DNA from: Candidatus Thorarchaeota archaeon MP8T_1 | Lineage (GTDB): Archaea > Asgardarchaeota > Thorarchaeia > Thorarchaeales > Thorarchaeaceae | Direction: 5' to 3' | Assembly: GCA_002825465.1 (NCBI GenBank) | Contig: PJER01000009.1 | Span: 21,168-85,167 of the forward strand | Length of the DNA stretch: 64,000 nt | Shown: in pieces, positions 61,925-64,000 of the stretch | Layout of the letters: every line of letters begins with the position of its first letter | Numbering within the stretch: the stretch's first letter is position 1 | The notes under the pieces: model-generated | The model's database searches: none | What the model was told of the DNA's origin: nothing | What the model saw: only the letters and a program-made list of their open reading frames with translations | Made by a program: the position numbers and the translations under genes

Positions 61925-64000
61925 ATGGCGCTACAAGACCTTACGCTTCTAACAATTCTCTTTGAGTTTCTTCCCCCACTAATTGTGACTTTTGTCTATC
62001 TTCTATTCTTTAGAAAGCGACAGAGTAAACTCATTGAGGTATTCATTGGTGTAATGTATCTCAAGAGTCTTACATGGTTCTTGTTTACAATCGCACTTGA
62101 TAATAATGTTGCAACAATGGCTGATCCTAATGTTGATACTGTAGGATTAGCATGGGCACTCTTCACTGATATGATATTTCAATTTGCCTTTTCCTTACAG
62201 GACTTCCTAACTTGGATTCTTATTGCCTTCTATGCAGTTCTATTTGGAATGGTTGTACTAGCAGTGAAACTACTATTACAAGACCCATTAAAGATGCGAT
62301 TCAAGAATATCATTCGACAAATCACCAAAAAAGAACCTGAGAGTGATGGATTTGCTAATTTTAGAGACCGTGTGAATAACATTAGATTCACAGGTGTTGA
62401 ACCTCAACCATTGGATCCCGAAGTTCAATCACGTGCTTGGCGTCATGCATGGAAAGATTATCTGATTATTGGTTTAGCTACTCTAATCCCATCGATTAGT
62501 GTTTACATGGGCAGTTTAACTGTATATATTGAACACGCCTATGCTGGAACAGCTCCATCGGTAAATAATTACCTTCTTGCAATAACCATTCTACTAACAT
62601 GGATTTACAGATTTGGTTACCCTGCTTCAAATCGAATTGCAAAAGGTGCTGGTCTCTATTTAGGTGATAGAGATATTGGTAGTGAGATGATGCGTGGTGT
62701 TCTCGGATGGTTCTTCAGGCTGAATATTCTGATATCATTGTACACTATTCTTACCCAAGTTTTGACTTTCTTGAGTTATGATATTCCTGGTGTAGCGATG
62801 TATGTAGCAAGCTATTACATATATGGTCTACTCTACGCAGCTCCACCAATTATCTTTGCCATTCTTATCTTACCAATTGCAGAGGACTTTGCTGTAGTCT
62901 TTTACAAAAAGCTATTCGATGCAATAGTCTTTGCCAGAAGAAAGATGCAACATATCAATTTTAGACAATCACTTCAGAATCTCGCAGCAGGGATTGGTAC
63001 AGGATTACTTGTTAGTTTAGCTGTGACTGGTTCTATCATTGCAGCGACTCTTAATTATACACTTGGCGCATTCCTTTTCCCACCACAACTTGGCGACTCA
63101 GTTCAATACATAATTACAGGTGCAAGTAATAATTATGAGATATATTCTCCCGTAATATGGACTTTATTGATGCTTGGGATTCCTTTCACATTCATGTTGT
63201 TTATAGGAATTTTTGGACATATGGTTCGAAAGAGTATTGGTCATGGTGGTATTGAGACTTTTGCTTTTCTCTCTGGTTCAACAGTTGCACTACTTACATA
63301 TCTGGAATTTATTCGCGTTGACTATATTCTAGCTGCATTCACTACATCATCGAGTTATGCAGGATTTATTTTCAATCGGATCATTCCTGTTCCAATAGTT
63401 CCCGGAGATGATCTCTGGGTATGGAGGTTACTTTCGCAGTTTGCGATTAACCTACCTATGTTTGTCTTTACTGCGTTGTTTGTTCTCTACTTCTTTGATT
63501 TTAGAGCAAAGTGGAAGGTGGCTACCGGTGATATGGAAGGACCTCTACTTAACACTCACAAACGAGATATTCTGGATTCGGTTTTGATGTTCTTTGGGGG
63601 CCTTGCTGTATCTTTAGTTGGCGTTTGGTTCTTTTCAGTAGCTCTTGGAAATCCGGGTTTTGTACTTGAAACACTCGATTATCTACTACGTAAAATTGGC
63701 AATCCTGATGGGCTTGAAGCTCTGCTTATTCCAGGTGGTGCCAGTGGTCCTGGTGAATTCTTCATATTGCTCGCCGAACACAATATTGTAAGGACCTTAC
63801 TCATGCTGATAATAGGTCCAGTTTTCTGGTCTGCAGTATTATGGTATGTGGGTGTGAAGAAGGAAGGAAATACTAAGATTGTTGGAACATGGAGTATTGT
63901 TCTTCTTGTAGTCTGTTCTGGTCTGACTTTCATCTGGACTGCAATTGATATGCGAAATGCTATGCTTTATGGTCTACCACCAGATTTAGCAACCCAGCTT
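61925..64000 (+). CDS. Large polytopic membrane protein, 3' end outside window
   Basis: The ATG at 61925 follows the SD 'ggagtga' by a few bases and the frame stays open for 692 codons to the right edge, so the C-terminus is missing. The product has about 14 or more hydrophobic helices, with one charged cytoplasmic segment (about residues 137-175, 'PEVQSRAWRHAWKD') and little else outside the membrane. No transporter or enzyme signature is seen; it is not a typical ABC or MFS protein. It could be a lipid or ion handling protein. I do not recognise the family. Confidence 0.75.
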   Translation, partial: MALQDLTLLTILFEFLPPLIVTFVYLLFFRKRQSKLIEVFIGVMYLKSLTWFLFTIALDNNVATMADPNVDTVGLAWALFTDMIFQFAFSLQDFLTWILIAFYAVLFGMVVLAVKLLLQDPLKMRFKNIIRQITKKEPESDGFANFRDRVNNIRFTGVEPQPLDPEVQSRAWRHAWKDYLIIGLATLIPSISVYMGSLTVYIEHAYAGTAPSVNNYLLAITILLTWIYRFGYPASNRIAKGAGLYLGDRDIGSEMMRGVLGWFFRLNILISLYTILTQVLTFLSYDIPGVAMYVASYYIYGLLYAAPPIIFAILILPIAEDFAVVFYKKLFDAIVFARRKMQHINFRQSLQNLAAGIGTGLLVSLAVTGSIIAATLNYTLGAFLFPPQLGDSVQYIITGASNNYEIYSPVIWTLLMLGIPFTFMLFIGIFGHMVRKSIGHGGIETFAFLSGSTVALLTYLEFIRVDYILAAFTTSSSYAGFIFNRIIPVPIVPGDDLWVWRLLSQFAINLPMFVFTALFVLYFFDFRAKWKVATGDMEGPLLNTHKRDILDSVLMFFGGLAVSLVGVWFFSVALGNPGFVLETLDYLLRKIGNPDGLEALLIPGGASGPGEFFILLAEHNIVRTLLMLIIGPVFWSAVLWYVGVKKEGNTKIVGTWSIVLLVVCSGLTFIWTAIDMRNAMLYGLPPDLATQL

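Noticed and set aside
63679..63933. 84-codon minus-strand frame near the right edge
   Set aside because: It lies opposite an open plus-strand frame of 692 codons that has a start with SD; that frame reaches the window end without a stop.
1..64000. CRISPR arrays, insertion sequences, integrases, rRNA genes
   Set aside because: I saw no regularly spaced repeats, transposase or integrase motifs, terminal inverted repeats, or rRNA-like stretches in the window.

Overview
The window is a 64 kb, gene-dense stretch of an archaeal chromosome. Archaeal markers are a TrpRS and GlyRS of the archaeal/eukaryotic type, an archaeal-type S-adenosylmethionine synthetase, an archaeal-type phosphopantetheine adenylyltransferase, an Nre-like protein, TATA-type promoters (several giving near-leaderless mRNAs) and many GTG/TTG starts with Shine-Dalgarno (SD) motifs. 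Two alpha-SNAP/TPR-like solenoid proteins, many zinc-ribbon membrane proteins and surface beta-helix, VIT-vWA and M28 proteins anchored by a C-terminal membrane helix make an Asgard archaeon (Thorarchaeota-like) a reasonable but unproven guess. I see no rRNA, tRNA, CRISPR array, transposase or integrase. Both ends cut genes: an M28 peptidase on the left and a large polytopic membrane protein on the right.

Layout. 0-8.7 kb: surface M28 peptidase, a small membrane protein, MFS transporter, nitroreductase-like flavoprotein, three-PAS histidine kinase, polytopic membrane protein, then a secreted protein behind a long structured leader. 9-20 kb: beta-helix surface protein, SPFH/zinc-ribbon protein, MBL-fold hydrolase, VIT-vWA surface protein and several small membrane, zinc-ribbon or helical proteins. 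20-27 kb: methyltransferase, M3 oligopeptidase, large secreted protein, SAM synthetase with a divergent XRE-CBS regulator. 28-32 kb: a very divergent SF2 helicase-like protein and two unknowns. 32-39 kb: a compact minus-strand cation operon (NhaA antiporter, amphi-Trp protein, PhoU-like protein, CPA1 antiporter with helical tail, calcium-type P-type ATPase). 39-45 kb: TrpRS, three membrane proteins (two behind the same duplicated control element), two coupled zinc-ribbon membrane proteins. 45-54 kb: Nre-like protein, GT-C-like glycosyltransferase, AlaX editing protein, the SNAP-like pair, class II HMG-CoA reductase, two membrane-tethered winged-helix paralogs. 54-64 kb: GlyRS, short MGMT-like protein, UspA, ASKHA protein, CoaD, second M28 peptidase, ferritin, membrane proteins.

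The genes fall into a few themes: translation and its quality control (TrpRS, GlyRS, AlaX), SAM and CoA/isoprenoid supply (SAM synthetase, CoaD, HMG-CoA reductase), ion homeostasis (the 32-39 kb operon), peptide turnover (two M28, one M3), and a large cell-surface and membrane inventory of unknown function. The points most worth a second look are the cation operon, the duplicated palindromic promoter element at 40.4 and 41.3 kb, the divergent helicase, a possible dispersed counterpart of the bacterial YdjG/YdjI membrane complex, the SNAP-like solenoids, and the SAM synthetase/XRE-CBS divergent pair.
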